This document shows positions 9,087 through 17,309 of a stretch of DNA of 64,000 nucleotides, piece after piece. The DNA is from Desulfovibrio sp. JC010. Its GTDB lineage: Bacteria; Desulfobacterota; Desulfovibrionia; Desulfovibrionales; Desulfovibrionaceae. The notes under the pieces are model-generated. The model did no database searches and had not been told where the DNA came from. It was given only the letters and a program-made list of their open reading frames with translations. A program made the translations under genes and the position numbers. Location: the NCBI RefSeq assembly GCF_010470675.1, contig NZ_VOIQ01000006.1, positions 61,331 to 125,330 on the forward strand. Direction: 5' to 3'. The first letter of the stretch is position 1. Every line of letters starts with the position of its first letter.

Positions 9087-9909
9087 CAATCCTTATCTTC
9101 CTGCAATGGCCACCATTCAGGAGGTCATTCAGGAAACTCACAATATCATGACTTTCCGGGTAACTCTCAACAACCCGGAAATCAAAAAGAACTTCACCTT
9201 TGAACCCGGTCAGGTGGGACAGCTGTCCGCCTTTGGGATCGGTGAAGCAACATTCGTAATCAACTCAACCCCCACCCGCATGGACTACCTGCAGTTCAGT
9301 GTCATGCGCACTGGTGAGGTTACTGAAAAGCTGCACACCTTAAGTGCCGGTGACCAGATCGGCGTTCGCGCACCTCTGGGTAACTGCTTTCCTTACGAAG
9401 AAATGAAAGGCAAAGACATTGTCTTCGTCGGCGGTGGTATCGGTATGGCTCCTCTGCGGACCCTGCTCTACTACATGCTGGATAACCGTAAGGACTACGG
9501 CAAGATCACCCTGCTCTACGGTGCAAGAAGCCCTGTAGACATGGCTTTCAGCTACGAACTGCCTGAATGGATGGAGCGCGATGACCTCGACACCCATCTG
9601 ACCATTGATGCGGAATACGAAGGCTGGGAGCACAACGTGGGTCTGATCCCCAACGTGCTGCTTGACATCAAGCCTTCTGCTAAAAACGCATACGCAGTAA
9701 CCTGCGGACCGCCGATCATGATCAAATTCACCGTGCAGGCTCTCGCCAAGCTCGGTTTCAAAGACAATCAGATCATCACCACACTTGAAAAACGGATGAA
9801 ATGCGGCGTCGGCATCTGCGGCCGCTGCAACATCGGCACCAGCTACGTATGTCAGGACGGCCCCGTCTACACATACGAACAGCTCAAGGCACTGCCGAAC
9901 GAAATGTAA
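9079..9909 (+). CDS. flxA: FlxA, FAD/NAD(H)-binding reductase with C-terminal [2Fe-2S] site
   Basis: A 276-residue protein of the ferredoxin-NADP reductase/AsrB family. The N-terminal FAD-binding barrel is followed by an NAD-binding motif (GGGIGMAPLRTLLYY) and a C-terminal cysteine cluster (CGVGICGRC, then C in YVCQDGP) typical of dihydroorotate dehydrogenase electron-transfer and AsrB subunits. It should be the NADH entry point of the Hdr-Flx complex. Start set at the ATG at 9079, which has GGAGAAGG upstream and overlaps the flxB stop; the longer reading from 9052 would add a basic extension with no ribosome site. Last gene of the operon, followed by a terminator. Confidence 0.9.
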   Translation: MTSNPYLPAMATIQEVIQETHNIMTFRVTLNNPEIKKNFTFEPGQVGQLSAFGIGEATFVINSTPTRMDYLQFSVMRTGEVTEKLHTLSAGDQIGVRAPLGNCFPYEEMKGKDIVFVGGGIGMAPLRTLLYYMLDNRKDYGKITLLYGARSPVDMAFSYELPEWMERDDLDTHLTIDAEYEGWEHNVGLIPNVLLDIKPSAKNAYAVTCGPPIMIKFTVQALAKLGFKDNQIITTLEKRMKCGVGICGRCNIGTSYVCQDGPVYTYEQLKALPNEM

Positions 9910-9949
9910 TTACTCCGCCCTTTGCGGCTGGACTTAAATTGCAAAAAGG

Positions 9950-9988
9950 AACCCCGTCTTTGATGTAAAATCAAGGACGGGGTTTTGT
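9950..9988 (+). terminator. Rho-independent terminator of the hdr-flx operon
   Basis: A 15-bp stem (AACCCCGTCTTTGAT with ATCAAGGACGGGGTT, one G-U pair), five-base loop and trailing T-rich tract, 40 bases after the flxA stop. Confidence 0.9.
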
Positions 9989-10036
9989 TTTGGCTTTATC
10001 TTTACAGCAAAGGTTTTTTCTTATTACTATATAATC

Positions 10037-10405
10037 ATGAAAATACTGTTAGTTGATGACGAAAAGATAAACACCCTCTCCGCTTCCCGGTTGCTTGAAA
10101 AGCAGGGGCACACTGTCACCACTGCCTGTAACGGCCTTGAAGCCCTCGACAAGCTGCATGAATCCGCATTCGACTGCATCCTCATGGATATCCAGATGCC
10201 GGAAATGGACGGCTACGAAGCCATCAGCAGAATCCGCGATGACTTTGTTTTCGGTGAAAAATCCAAAACACCCATAATTGCCATGACCGGGCATTGCTTT
10301 ACCGATGCCAGAGACAAATTCAAGCAGGCCGGAATAGAACATTACGTGTGCAAGCCTTTTGATTTCAATACCCTGATTGGAGTTATTGAAGAAGCTACGA
10401 GCTAA
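10037..10405 (+). CDS. Receiver-only response regulator
   Basis: A 122-residue CheY-type receiver with no output domain. The acidic pair D7-D8, phospho-acceptor D51 (in LMDIQMPEMDGYEA), the switch Thr in AMTG and the late Lys in CKPFD are all present, so it should be phosphorylatable. No histidine kinase is nearby. There is no clear Shine-Dalgarno sequence, and a TATAAT hexamer at 10030-10035 sits two bases before the ATG, so either the promoter lies further up or the hexamer is fortuitous. It may be a diffusible phospho-relay partner. The copy of the intergenic repeat begins at the base after its stop. Confidence 0.88.
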   Translation: MKILLVDDEKINTLSASRLLEKQGHTVTTACNGLEALDKLHESAFDCILMDIQMPEMDGYEAISRIRDDFVFGEKSKTPIIAMTGHCFTDARDKFKQAGIEHYVCKPFDFNTLIGVIEEATS

Positions 10406-10496
10406 GATGCCTCCGGCGGCTCTCCGAGGGCCAAAGAACCCTTTTGAAAAAGGGTTCTCTGGACTCTCCTAAAACTTTTATCGGGGCTTCGCCGCT
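10406..10496 (+). repeat. Stop-codon-adjacent intergenic repeat, copy A
   Basis: Starts immediately after the response-regulator TAA with GATGCCTCCGGCGGC. It contains a perfect 11-bp hairpin AGAACCCTTTT / AAAAGGGTTCT with a two-base loop (10435-10458), then a CTGGACTCTCC box and an end segment GGGGCTTCGCCGCT reaching the convergent DUF697 gene. It is the reverse complement of copies at 12801 and 18506, but its stem has different bases that still pair. It may act as a terminator for both converging genes. Confidence 0.85.
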
Positions 10497-11630
10497 CTAT
10501 TTCTTTCTGCGGAATAAATTTCTGACCTTACCCAGCTTTTTACCCGCTTTCTCTTTCATAGTCTCCGCTTCCGGCTCAGGCTCAGATTCTTCCTGTTTAT
10601 CACTTTTGAATGTCGCGAAACGGGCCACTTTGCCAACCTGTTCTGCGGAATATTTGGCTGCCTTGCTGGTGGCCTGAAATGCCTTATCTGTAGAATCCAC
10701 AACTTTTTTGGCCGCGCTGGCCGCTTTTTCCCCGGCTGCTCCGGTGATGGTCTTCAGGTAGGCAGTGGTGATGGTCTTGGTGGACCCCATGGCAATGGAA
10801 AGGAGCATACCCGCTGCCTCTCGCAGGACCGCCCTGCGGTAGCCCGGAGAGTTGCGCTCTGCATGGAAATTAAAATGACCGCGAGTGATGATGCCCACCC
10901 GCAGGGCCAGAAAGGCATTGGTGGAGCCGTCCAGAATGGAAGCGGTGACGATGGAGGTCAGCCCGCTGGCTCCGGGGATCATACCCAGTGCCGACCCGGC
11001 AAGTACCGGGGACATGATCGCCTCAATCTGGGCCTGAATGTCCAGTTCTTCCACTGCGCTGGCAAAAAAGGCCGTACCCGCCACATTGGCGTAGACAGCC
11101 AGCATATCGCGCAAAGAGGGTCTTTGGTTGTAAATTTTTGAAACATCCCAAACCAGCTTGGTCAGGGTTCCGAGCACGATGAATGAATCCAGTTGCCCGT
11201 TCTGGGAAATTGCCGTGGACAGGAAAATCCGCGAGGCCACAGTTTTCATTTTTTCCGTGGAAATACGGTCCAGATGCTCAAGGGCTACATCAAGATCTTC
11301 AGTTGTATTCAGGGGCAATGCCGCTTCACGGATATACCTGTTGCCGCGTAGTCTTTTACGCAGCTTGCGGATGAATTCCCGCTGCTGGGCCGGGGTGGGA
11401 TTATCCGGCATGACCAGCGGTCCGGGGCGGCACAGGTGCATCACAAACGGGCTTAGACAGATGACCATAAACAATCCACTCAAGCCGAAGAGCACGTAAT
11501 CGTGAGACGTAGGAATGTACACCGCACAAAGCTGGGCCAGCCCGGCGATCTGGTTGAGCATGAACAGAATGAAGCCGCCGAGCAGGAAAAGCAGCAGAGC
11601 GGTTATAAGTCGTGGCAAAACTTTGGGCAT
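10497..11630 (-). CDS. DUF697 (YcjF-like) membrane protein
   Basis: A 377-residue protein with two N-terminal membrane segments (about residues 7-30 and 45-65), a cytoplasmic helical region and a DUF697-like domain at about 130-290 containing the Gly/Ala-rich segment SALGMIPGASGLTS. The C-terminal 70 residues are Lys/Ala/Glu-rich and end in a strongly basic tail. DUF697 proteins often accompany Era-like GTPases, but no GTPase gene is beside it here. Function unknown. It converges on the response regulator through repeat copy A. Confidence 0.75.
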   Translation of the reverse strand: MPKVLPRLITALLLFLLGGFILFMLNQIAGLAQLCAVYIPTSHDYVLFGLSGLFMVICLSPFVMHLCRPGPLVMPDNPTPAQQREFIRKLRKRLRGNRYIREAALPLNTTEDLDVALEHLDRISTEKMKTVASRIFLSTAISQNGQLDSFIVLGTLTKLVWDVSKIYNQRPSLRDMLAVYANVAGTAFFASAVEELDIQAQIEAIMSPVLAGSALGMIPGASGLTSIVTASILDGSTNAFLALRVGIITRGHFNFHAERNSPGYRRAVLREAAGMLLSIAMGSTKTITTAYLKTITGAAGEKAASAAKKVVDSTDKAFQATSKAAKYSAEQVGKVARFATFKSDKQEESEPEPEAETMKEKAGKKLGKVRNLFRRKK

Positions 11631-11816
11631 AATTAATCCTCGCTGTATTTATGTGTTTTGCTGACTCTCATCTATCCAGCATTACATGATCAGGTCAAAT
11701 TAATTACAAAAGAGAAATCTTAAGCCGCCAGATTTTGCTTTGAGATTTTAAACTCCTGAAATATTGTGCCTCTGCGCATTTGAAATGCGCTATGAATATA
11801 TTGAAGGATAAAAAAT

Positions 11817-12740
11817 ATGCTCAAGCCCAAATCATCCACCAGCCTTGGGGTGGCGCAGGTTCTATCCGGAGCCGCGCTTATCTCGCTTGTGGGTATTTTC
11901 ATAAAAATCATGGTCGTGGATTACGCCCAGCCCATCTTTGTGGTCACCTTCTGGCGCAATCTATTTGTCAGCACAATTCTCATGGCCGGGTTAAAAATTT
12001 TCAAACCGCATAAACTCAGGTTTGAACGGGAGCATATTGGCCTACTGGCCGCCTACGGGCTGGTACTGGTCGGGCTGAACGGCATCTGGGGCGGATCGGT
12101 ATATTTCAACGGAGCCGGGGTGGCTACAGTGCTGGTTTATGTATCCGTACCCATTACTGTGCTGGCCCAGTGGGCACTGGGCGATGAAAAACCGACCCTG
12201 CGCATCCTGCCCTCTATCCTTTTCTGCCTGTTCGGCTGCGGACTGGTTTGCGGAATCAAGTCCATGTCCGAATTCTCGCTAACCCCCATGGGCATGTTTC
12301 TGGGGCTGCTCTCCAGCGTATTTTTCTCAGCCTACACAATCATGGGCCGCGAATGCGCCAAGCGCAACATAAGTTCTTACAGCGTACTCATGCACGTATT
12401 CGGAATCGCCGCCTTTTACATGCTGATCATCAATCTTTTCGCCGGAAACTCAATCCCCGGCGCAGCCCCGACCCCTGCGGCAATGCTCATGCCCGGAGTG
12501 GACTGGAAGGGCTGGGGTTGTATCCTGACCCTTGCCATCGGCCCGTCCATGACCGGATGGACCCTGATCAACTCCAGTCTAACCCATTTGTCTCCCTCAG
12601 TAGTCAACATCCTGCTGACCACCGAACCCATGATGACCGGACTGGCGGCTATCCCCATGCTCGGCGAATACATGACGCTGGAACAATGGGCGGGGTGTTT
12701 TTTAATTGTGATCGGGGTGATTGTGCTGAAAAAGAGATAA
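11817..12740 (+). CDS. EamA/DMT-family transporter
   Basis: A 307-residue integral membrane protein with about ten hydrophobic segments in two repeated EamA halves, the usual size for the drug/metabolite transporter superfamily. An internal glycine- and proline-rich second half (for example PSVVNILLTTEPMMTG near the C terminus) matches the family. Substrate unknown; members export amino acids, nucleobases or other metabolites. Single gene, followed by its own terminator at 12744. Confidence 0.85.
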   Translation: MLKPKSSTSLGVAQVLSGAALISLVGIFIKIMVVDYAQPIFVVTFWRNLFVSTILMAGLKIFKPHKLRFEREHIGLLAAYGLVLVGLNGIWGGSVYFNGAGVATVLVYVSVPITVLAQWALGDEKPTLRILPSILFCLFGCGLVCGIKSMSEFSLTPMGMFLGLLSSVFFSAYTIMGRECAKRNISSYSVLMHVFGIAAFYMLIINLFAGNSIPGAAPTPAAMLMPGVDWKGWGCILTLAIGPSMTGWTLINSSLTHLSPSVVNILLTTEPMMTGLAAIPMLGEYMTLEQWAGCFLIVIGVIVLKKR

Positions 12741-12743
12741 AAA

Positions 12744-12776
12744 AATCCCGCAATATCAAAAAGATATTACGGGATT
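12744..12776 (+). terminator. Terminator after the EamA transporter gene
   Basis: A 14-base arm AATCCCGCAATATC pairs with GATATTACGGGATT (one mismatch) around a five-A loop, four bases after the stop, followed by a TTTATT tract. Confidence 0.8.
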
Positions 12777-12800
12777 TATTATCGCAAATTCATAATGCAA

Positions 12801-12893
12801 AGCGGCGAAGCCCTAATAAAAGTTTTTGAAGAGTCCAGAGAAACTTTTTTCAAAAAGTTTCTTTGGTCCCCGAAGGGCCGCCGGAGGCATTAA
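12801..12893 (-). repeat. Stop-codon-adjacent intergenic repeat, copy B
   Basis: In the minus direction it begins a few bases after the ychF stop with ATGCCTCCGGCGGC and contains the hairpin AGAAACTTTTT / AAAAAGTTTCT, the GGACTCTTC box and the distal GGGCTTCGCCGCT segment. About 50 consecutive bases (12818-12866) match copy C at 18522-18570. Confidence 0.88.
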
Positions 12894-12896
12894 GCC

Positions 12897-13997
12897 TTAC
12901 ACGTTAAACAAAAAGTGAATAACATCGCCGTCTTTTACGATGTATTCCTTTCCTTCAGCGCGGAGCACTCCGGCTGCGCGGCAGGCTGCTTCGCTGCCGT
13001 TGCTTACGTAGTCGTCGTAACCGATAACTTCAGCACGGATGAAACCGCGTTCGAAATCGGTGTGAATTGCTGCGGCGGCACGGGGAGCCTTGTCGCCGTC
13101 ATGGATGGTCCATGCGCGGACCTCCTTTACCCCGGCGGTGAAGTAGCTGATCATGCCCAGAGTGTGGAACCCGGTGCGGATGATCTTTGCCAGACCGGAT
13201 TCGGTTACGCCGTAGGATTCGAGAAATTCGTTGTATTCTTCCTCATCAAGACCGACCAGCTCTTCTTCCATCTTGGCGGAAATCTTGACGAACTCTGCAC
13301 CGCGTTCTTCAGCAAGAGCCTTCACTTTTTTGACGTAATCGTTGTCCTCGGTGAGGCCTTCTTCGTCCACGTTGGCGCAGTAGATCACGTTCTTGGCGGT
13401 GATGAGACGCAGATCACGGAGCATTTCGTCCATGTTGTCGGTATCCAGCTCGCCGTAGGTTCCCACGGGATTGCCTTCGTTGAGGTGCTCGAGCAGCTTT
13501 TCAGCTTCGGCAATTTTAGGACCGAGGGTCTTGTCGCCCTTGATCTTTTTCTTCATGCCCTCGATGCGGGTGTCCAGAGCCTGCACGTCAGCGAGAATCA
13601 GCTCGGTTTCGATAACCTCGATGTCGCGCAGTGGATCAACGGAGTTGGCAACGTGGATGACGTCATCGTTGTCAAAGCAGCGTACAACGTGAAGGATAGC
13701 CTGAGTTTCGCGGATGTTGCCGAGAAACTTGTTACCGAGACCTTCACCCTTGCTCGCGCCTTCAACCAGCCCGGCGATGTCAATGAAATCAACAGTGGAC
13801 TGCTGCACGCGCTGGGGTTTAACCAGCTCGGCCAACTTGTCGATGCGCTCGTCCGGGACTGGAACAACAGCCTTGTTGGGTTCGATGGTACAGAAAGCGT
13901 AGTTTGCGCTTTCCGCGTTCTGGGCCTTGGTCAGGGCATTGAAAAGTGTGGATTTACCGACGTTGGGCAGTCCCACGATACCGATACTGAGAGCCAT
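12897..13997 (-). CDS. ychF: YchF/OLA1-type GTPase
   Basis: A 366-residue Obg-family P-loop NTPase of normal YchF length. The P-loop [14 protein letters not shown] is at about residues 7-20; switch region [20 protein letters not shown] follows; the C-terminal TGS-like domain includes [14 protein letters not shown] and the ending [12 protein letters not shown]. YchF binds ribosomes and prefers ATP to GTP; it is broadly conserved and linked to stress responses. The ATG at 13997 follows GGAGAA; an upstream in-frame start at 14054 would add 19 residues before the P-loop region and lacks family support. Confidence 0.95.
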   Translation of the reverse strand: MALSIGIVGLPNVGKSTLFNALTKAQNAESANYAFCTIEPNKAVVPVPDERIDKLAELVKPQRVQQSTVDFIDIAGLVEGASKGEGLGNKFLGNIRETQAILHVVRCFDNDDVIHVANSVDPLRDIEVIETELILADVQALDTRIEGMKKKIKGDKTLGPKIAEAEKLLEHLNEGNPVGTYGELDTDNMDEMLRDLRLITAKNVIYCANVDEEGLTEDNDYVKKVKALAEERGAEFVKISAKMEEELVGLDEEEYNEFLESYGVTESGLAKIIRTGFHTLGMISYFTAGVKEVRAWTIHDGDKAPRAAAAIHTDFERGFIRAEVIGYDDYVSNGSEAACRAAGVLRAEGKEYIVKDGDVIHFLFNV

Positions 13998-14319
13998 AAG
14001 AAATTCTCCTAAAAAAATATAAATTCCTTTCCACGCCGCAAAAATCCCGCACATGCAACGGCTGCTGCATGAAAAGTTGAATCTATCCGGGATGATCTGC
14101 CGTGAAAGGTAAGTCTTTCGTTTTTGCTATCTATAAAGATAGTCTCACATGTTGCGGACCCTCAATACCCGTCTTTGCGGGGATGGGCAAGTGTTGATTA
14201 TGTGTCTTTCTCTACTGAGTTACGCCCTTGTGTTTGCACACTGCCTGTGAAGCGTGTATACGTGATGGCATATAACTATGGGAATTATCTCCCGAACATA
14301 CTTTTCAGGCAGGTAAATC
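13998..14319. other. 322-base intergenic region with possible structured RNA
   Basis: Divergent promoter region of ychF and manC. It is longer than needed. From about 14128 to 14296 several complementary tracts can be paired: GATAG near 14138 with CTAT near 14276, TCACATGT near 14143 with ATACGTGA near 14259, CCCGTCTTTGCGGG at 14168, and GGGAATTATCTCCC at 14280. A CTATC/GATAG inverted repeat with a TATAAA hexamer lies at 14127-14142. No known RNA family was recognised. Confidence 0.3.
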
Positions 14320-15738
14320 ATGATCATTCCTGTAATTCTCTCCGGCGGCAGCGGTACAAGACTCTGGCCCCTTTCGCGCAAAAAACATCCCAAACAGCTT
14401 TTGAATCTCACCGGGGAACATTCCCTGCTGCGCAATACTGTTGAACGCGGTTGCGCACTGGATTCTGCCACAGCGCCCATTGTAGTCTGCAATGAAAGCT
14501 ACCGTTTCCTGATCGCAGAAGAACTACGGGAAGCGAACATCCAGCCTGAAGCAATATTTCTGGAACCGCAGGGCCGCAATTCCGCCCCGGCCATTGCTGC
14601 GGCAGCTTTCCATATCCGCAAAAACCACCCGGAAGCACTCATGCTGGTCATGCCCTCGGACCATGCCATTCACGATTTGGACCGTTTTGAAGCCGCAGTC
14701 ACCGCCGGGACCGGGCCTGCCAAATCAGGCGATCTGGTTCTTTTCGGCATTGTACCGGACAGGCCGGAAACAGGGTACGGATATATCCGCACCAGCAAAG
14801 AGTTCGATCCCATTATTCCGCAGGCAGTGCGCGAATTCGTTGAAAAGCCGGACCTCGACACGGCCAAGACATACCTTAAATCCGGTAACTATCTCTGGAA
14901 CTCCGGTATCTTCCTGTTCAGCCCGGACGTTTTCCTGAAACATCTGGACCAGCTTGAACCGGAAATGCACACCGCCTGCCGCAATGCCACAGAAAATGCC
15001 CGCGTTGACCTCGACTTTGTGCGTCTTGAAGAGGAAAGCTTCAAATCCAGCCCGGCAAAGTCCGTTGACTACGCTGTAATCGAAAAGGTCGAAAACCTGA
15101 GCGTGGTCCCCTTTGACGGCGGCTGGTCTGACATCGGATCATGGGATTCCCTGATGACCGAACGCAGGCCGGACGAAAACGGCAACGTAATTTCCGGGGA
15201 TGTACATGCCAAGAACGTGGCCAACAGCTTCCTGCAATCCTCAAGCAGGCTGGTCGGTGTGGTCGGCGTTGATGACGTAATCGTAGTCGAAACCCCGGAC
15301 GCCGTACTGGTTGCCGGGCGCGAGCACGGTCAGGAAGTCTCCGGTCTGGTTGCGGAACTGAAAAAGCAGGAGCGCAGCGAAGTAGACCATCACCGCAGGG
15401 TCTACCGCCCGTGGGGATCATACGAGACCGTGGATCTTGAAGAACGTTTTCAGGTCAAAAGAATCATCGTCAAACCCGGCGGGGTACTCTCCCTGCAAAT
15501 GCACCACCACCGCGCCGAACACTGGGTAGTAGTCAAGGGCACAGCCAAAGTATTAGTCGGCGAAAAGGAAGTTTTACTGCAGGAAGACCAGTCCACCTAC
15601 ATCCCCATAGGGGCCATGCACCGCTTGGAGAATCCCGGCAGGATCAACCTTGAGCTCATTGAGGTCCAGACCGGTAGTTATCTTGGTGAGGATGATATCC
15701 AGCGGTTTGAGGATATTTATGGGCGGTCTGAGGGGTAG
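14320..15738 (+). CDS. manC: Mannose-1-phosphate guanylyltransferase / mannose-6-phosphate isomerase
   Basis: A 472-residue type II bifunctional enzyme of full length. The N-terminal nucleotidyltransferase has GGSGTRLWPLSRKKHPKQ at residues 8-25, FVEKPD near 174 and DYAVIEK near 250. The C-terminal cupin (from about 350) has the metal-binding MHHHRAEHW motif and performs the phosphomannose-isomerase half. It makes GDP-D-mannose, the substrate of Gmd and Fcl encoded at 32.7-34.7 kb, so it probably feeds GDP-L-fucose into the glycan island although it sits 5 kb outside it. Start ATG after GGCAGG. Confidence 0.93.
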   Translation: MIIPVILSGGSGTRLWPLSRKKHPKQLLNLTGEHSLLRNTVERGCALDSATAPIVVCNESYRFLIAEELREANIQPEAIFLEPQGRNSAPAIAAAAFHIRKNHPEALMLVMPSDHAIHDLDRFEAAVTAGTGPAKSGDLVLFGIVPDRPETGYGYIRTSKEFDPIIPQAVREFVEKPDLDTAKTYLKSGNYLWNSGIFLFSPDVFLKHLDQLEPEMHTACRNATENARVDLDFVRLEEESFKSSPAKSVDYAVIEKVENLSVVPFDGGWSDIGSWDSLMTERRPDENGNVISGDVHAKNVANSFLQSSSRLVGVVGVDDVIVVETPDAVLVAGREHGQEVSGLVAELKKQERSEVDHHRRVYRPWGSYETVDLEERFQVKRIIVKPGGVLSLQMHHHRAEHWVVVKGTAKVLVGEKEVLLQEDQSTYIPIGAMHRLENPGRINLELIEVQTGSYLGEDDIQRFEDIYGRSEG

Positions 15739-15757
15739 TTTTTAGATTTTTAATACG

Positions 15758-15802
15758 AAATAAAACAGGCGAAGAGTTGTGTGCTCTTCGCCTGTTTTAT
15801 TT
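15758..15802. terminator. Bidirectional terminator between manC and the acidic-protein gene
   Basis: A 19-bp perfect stem (AAATAAAACAGGCGAAGAG with its complement) around a seven-base loop, flanked by A-rich and T-rich tracts, lies between two convergent genes and can serve both. Confidence 0.92.
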
Positions 15803-15814
15803 ATGCCGGCAATC

Positions 15815-16558
15815 TTAAACAAATTCGTCTACATTTTCACCAACACCATCCCCTTTTTGTGCTGGCCCGGCATCAGATGACAATGGCTCAGCACCCAGTG
15901 CACCGGATTTAGCGGCTACTGGATCAGCACCGCCCCCTTCGTCAGCACTTGTACCCTCGACAGCTTCTCTGGCATTGGCAGCTATTTTATCTTCTACCTT
16001 TGCTTCAGCTTCTTCTTCAGCCTCTTTCGCTTCAGCAGCTTTTTCTTCCTGCTTTTCTTCTACTACATCTTCGGTGCGCTCTTCGGTAAATTCTTTTGTT
16101 TCTTCTGCCTGCTTCTCAAGCTCTTCTTCACTTAGCTCTTTACCTAACTTTTTATGCGCCTCAACACCCTTTTTCTCAAATTCTGCTGCCGCCGCAGCTT
16201 TAGCATCTGTAACAGAGAGTCCTGATTCTATTAACTTATCTGTATACACCATTCGGTCAGCGACCAAATCAACCATAAAGGTGTTAAATTTGGCCATCAA
16301 GTTCTGCTGACTCTTGATTCCATTTAAATTCATCAAGCTGTAGTTATCGTCATCATTGGCTCCATCAGCATGGACAAAACTGCCAGCCATCATATTCAAA
16401 GGTTTGGCACTTATGGAAATATGATTTTCCTGTGTTTCAGCATCTTCAGATTCTACTTCTGGCTGCTGTGACTGCTCTGCTATTTTTTCTCTTTCTTCTG
16501 CAAGATTAACGACATTAATCTTCATAGAATTAGCATTATTTGCTGACCCAATCTTCAT
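15815..16558 (-). CDS. Acidic, low-complexity coiled-coil protein of unknown function
   Basis: A 247-residue protein without signal peptide or membrane segment. Residues about 1-130 are mixed; residues about 130-205 are almost entirely Glu, Lys and Ala and should form a long charged coiled coil; the end is Gly/Ala/Asp-rich. The start MKIGSANNANSMKINVV and the phrase HISISAKPLNMM recall small flagellar-region or secreted proteins, but I do not recognise the family. Good GGAGG ribosome site. Flanked by a strong bidirectional terminator, so it is monocistronic. Confidence 0.7.
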   Translation of the reverse strand: MKIGSANNANSMKINVVNLAEEREKIAEQSQQPEVESEDAETQENHISISAKPLNMMAGSFVHADGANDDDNYSLMNLNGIKSQQNLMAKFNTFMVDLVADRMVYTDKLIESGLSVTDAKAAAAAEFEKKGVEAHKKLGKELSEEELEKQAEETKEFTEERTEDVVEEKQEEKAAEAKEAEEEAEAKVEDKIAANAREAVEGTSADEGGGADPVAAKSGALGAEPLSSDAGPAQKGDGVGENVDEFV

Positions 16559-16678
16559 GGCAGGCCTCCATTTTATGAAATTATATTCATTATTATCGGA
16601 TAACCTTAATAAAACTTTAGGTTTTAATTAGATCAACACAACGACTTGCATAAATTGTTTTGTAGACATCGAAACACA

Positions 16679-16707
16679 TTTACAACCACACTCCAGTAGC
16701 ATACTGT
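16679..16707 (+). promoter_or_regulatory. Likely promoter of the toxin-antitoxin operon
   Basis: TTTACA at 16679-16684 (five of six to the -35 consensus), a 17-base spacer and TACTGT at 16702-16707 (four of six). Its -10 overlaps the palindrome at 16704, as expected for autorepression. Inferred from sequence only. Confidence 0.45.
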
Positions 16708-16715
16708 AGCTACAG
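16704..16715. promoter_or_regulatory. Perfect palindrome CTGTAGCTACAG, candidate antitoxin operator
   Basis: A 12-base perfect palindrome directly abutting the AAGGAG ribosome site of the antitoxin gene and overlapping the putative -10. A related half, GTAGCATAC, lies just upstream. Ribbon-helix-helix antitoxins bind such inverted repeats in their own promoters. Confidence 0.55.
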
Positions 16716-16728
16716 AAGGAGAAAACCT

Positions 16729-17001
16729 ATGCAGGAAACCATACGAGCCCGTGTAGAATCTGATTTAAAAGAAAAATTTGAACTTGCGGCCAAAGACCGA
16801 GGGCAAAGTTCCAGTCATCTTCTACGGGAATTTATGGCTGATTTTGTGCGTAAGCACGAAGAGACTAAAAAACGTGATGCTGAAACAATGCTGGCCTTGG
16901 AAAGCATTGAAGCAGGACGATTTATTGAAGGGGACGAAGTTTTCGATTGGCTTGATTCGTGGGGAACTGACAATGTGAAGGAAGCTCCTAAATGCGAATA
17001 A
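16729..17001 (+). CDS. Ribbon-helix-helix antitoxin
   Basis: A 90-residue protein. Residues 1-45 follow the RHH pattern of RelB/DinJ and CopG antitoxins (beta strand ETIRARVESDL, then two helices with AKDRGQSSSHLLREFMADFV); the rest is a charged tail likely to wrap the toxin. It precedes and overlaps by 10 bases a RelE/ParE-type toxin. Excellent AAGGAG site. Probably autorepresses the operon through the palindrome at 16704. Confidence 0.8.
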   Translation: MQETIRARVESDLKEKFELAAKDRGQSSSHLLREFMADFVRKHEETKKRDAETMLALESIEAGRFIEGDEVFDWLDSWGTDNVKEAPKCE

Positions 17002-17309
17002 GGTTTTCTCCTGAGTCTGTTGATGATCTGAAAAGAATTTATAATTTTATCGCTGAACACGATCCAGACTCAGCCCGTACCACAGTGCTAAATTTAAAAA
17101 GCGCAATCAACCGTTTTTCATTGCATCCACAGCTTGGCAGAACCATAGAACACATTGAAAATATGCGAGATTTTACATTCGGCAGGTACGTTGTTCGCTA
17201 CACAGAGAAGCCAGATTACGTATATATTTTGCGGATCTGGCATTCCAAAGAACCCGCTAAATTCCCCCTTTACCAAAGCCCCCAATCCAGCCTACAACCC
17301 CTCCCATGA
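16992..17309 (+). CDS. RelE/ParE-family toxin
   Basis: A 105-residue protein with the ParE/RelE fold pattern: start MRIRFSPESVDDLKRIYNFI, central helix ending NRFSLHPQLGR, and strands FTFGRYVVRYTEK and YVYILRIWHSKEP. Members either cleave ribosome-bound mRNA (RelE) or poison gyrase (ParE); the residues seen do not decide which. Begins inside the antitoxin gene and its stop overlaps the ATG of the next gene. The last ~12 residues are Pro/Ser/Gln-rich and may be a divergent tail. Confidence 0.82.
   Translation: MRIRFSPESVDDLKRIYNFIAEHDPDSARTTVLNLKSAINRFSLHPQLGRTIEHIENMRDFTFGRYVVRYTEKPDYVYILRIWHSKEPAKFPLYQSPQSSLQPLP

Noticed and set aside
10030-10035. TATAAT hexamer as -10 of the response-regulator gene
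   Set aside because: Lies only two bases before the ATG and has no -35 at a proper distance; a leaderless transcript is possible but unsupported.
12915-14012. 365-codon open frame opposite ychF
   Set aside because: Antisense shadow of a highly conserved GTPase.
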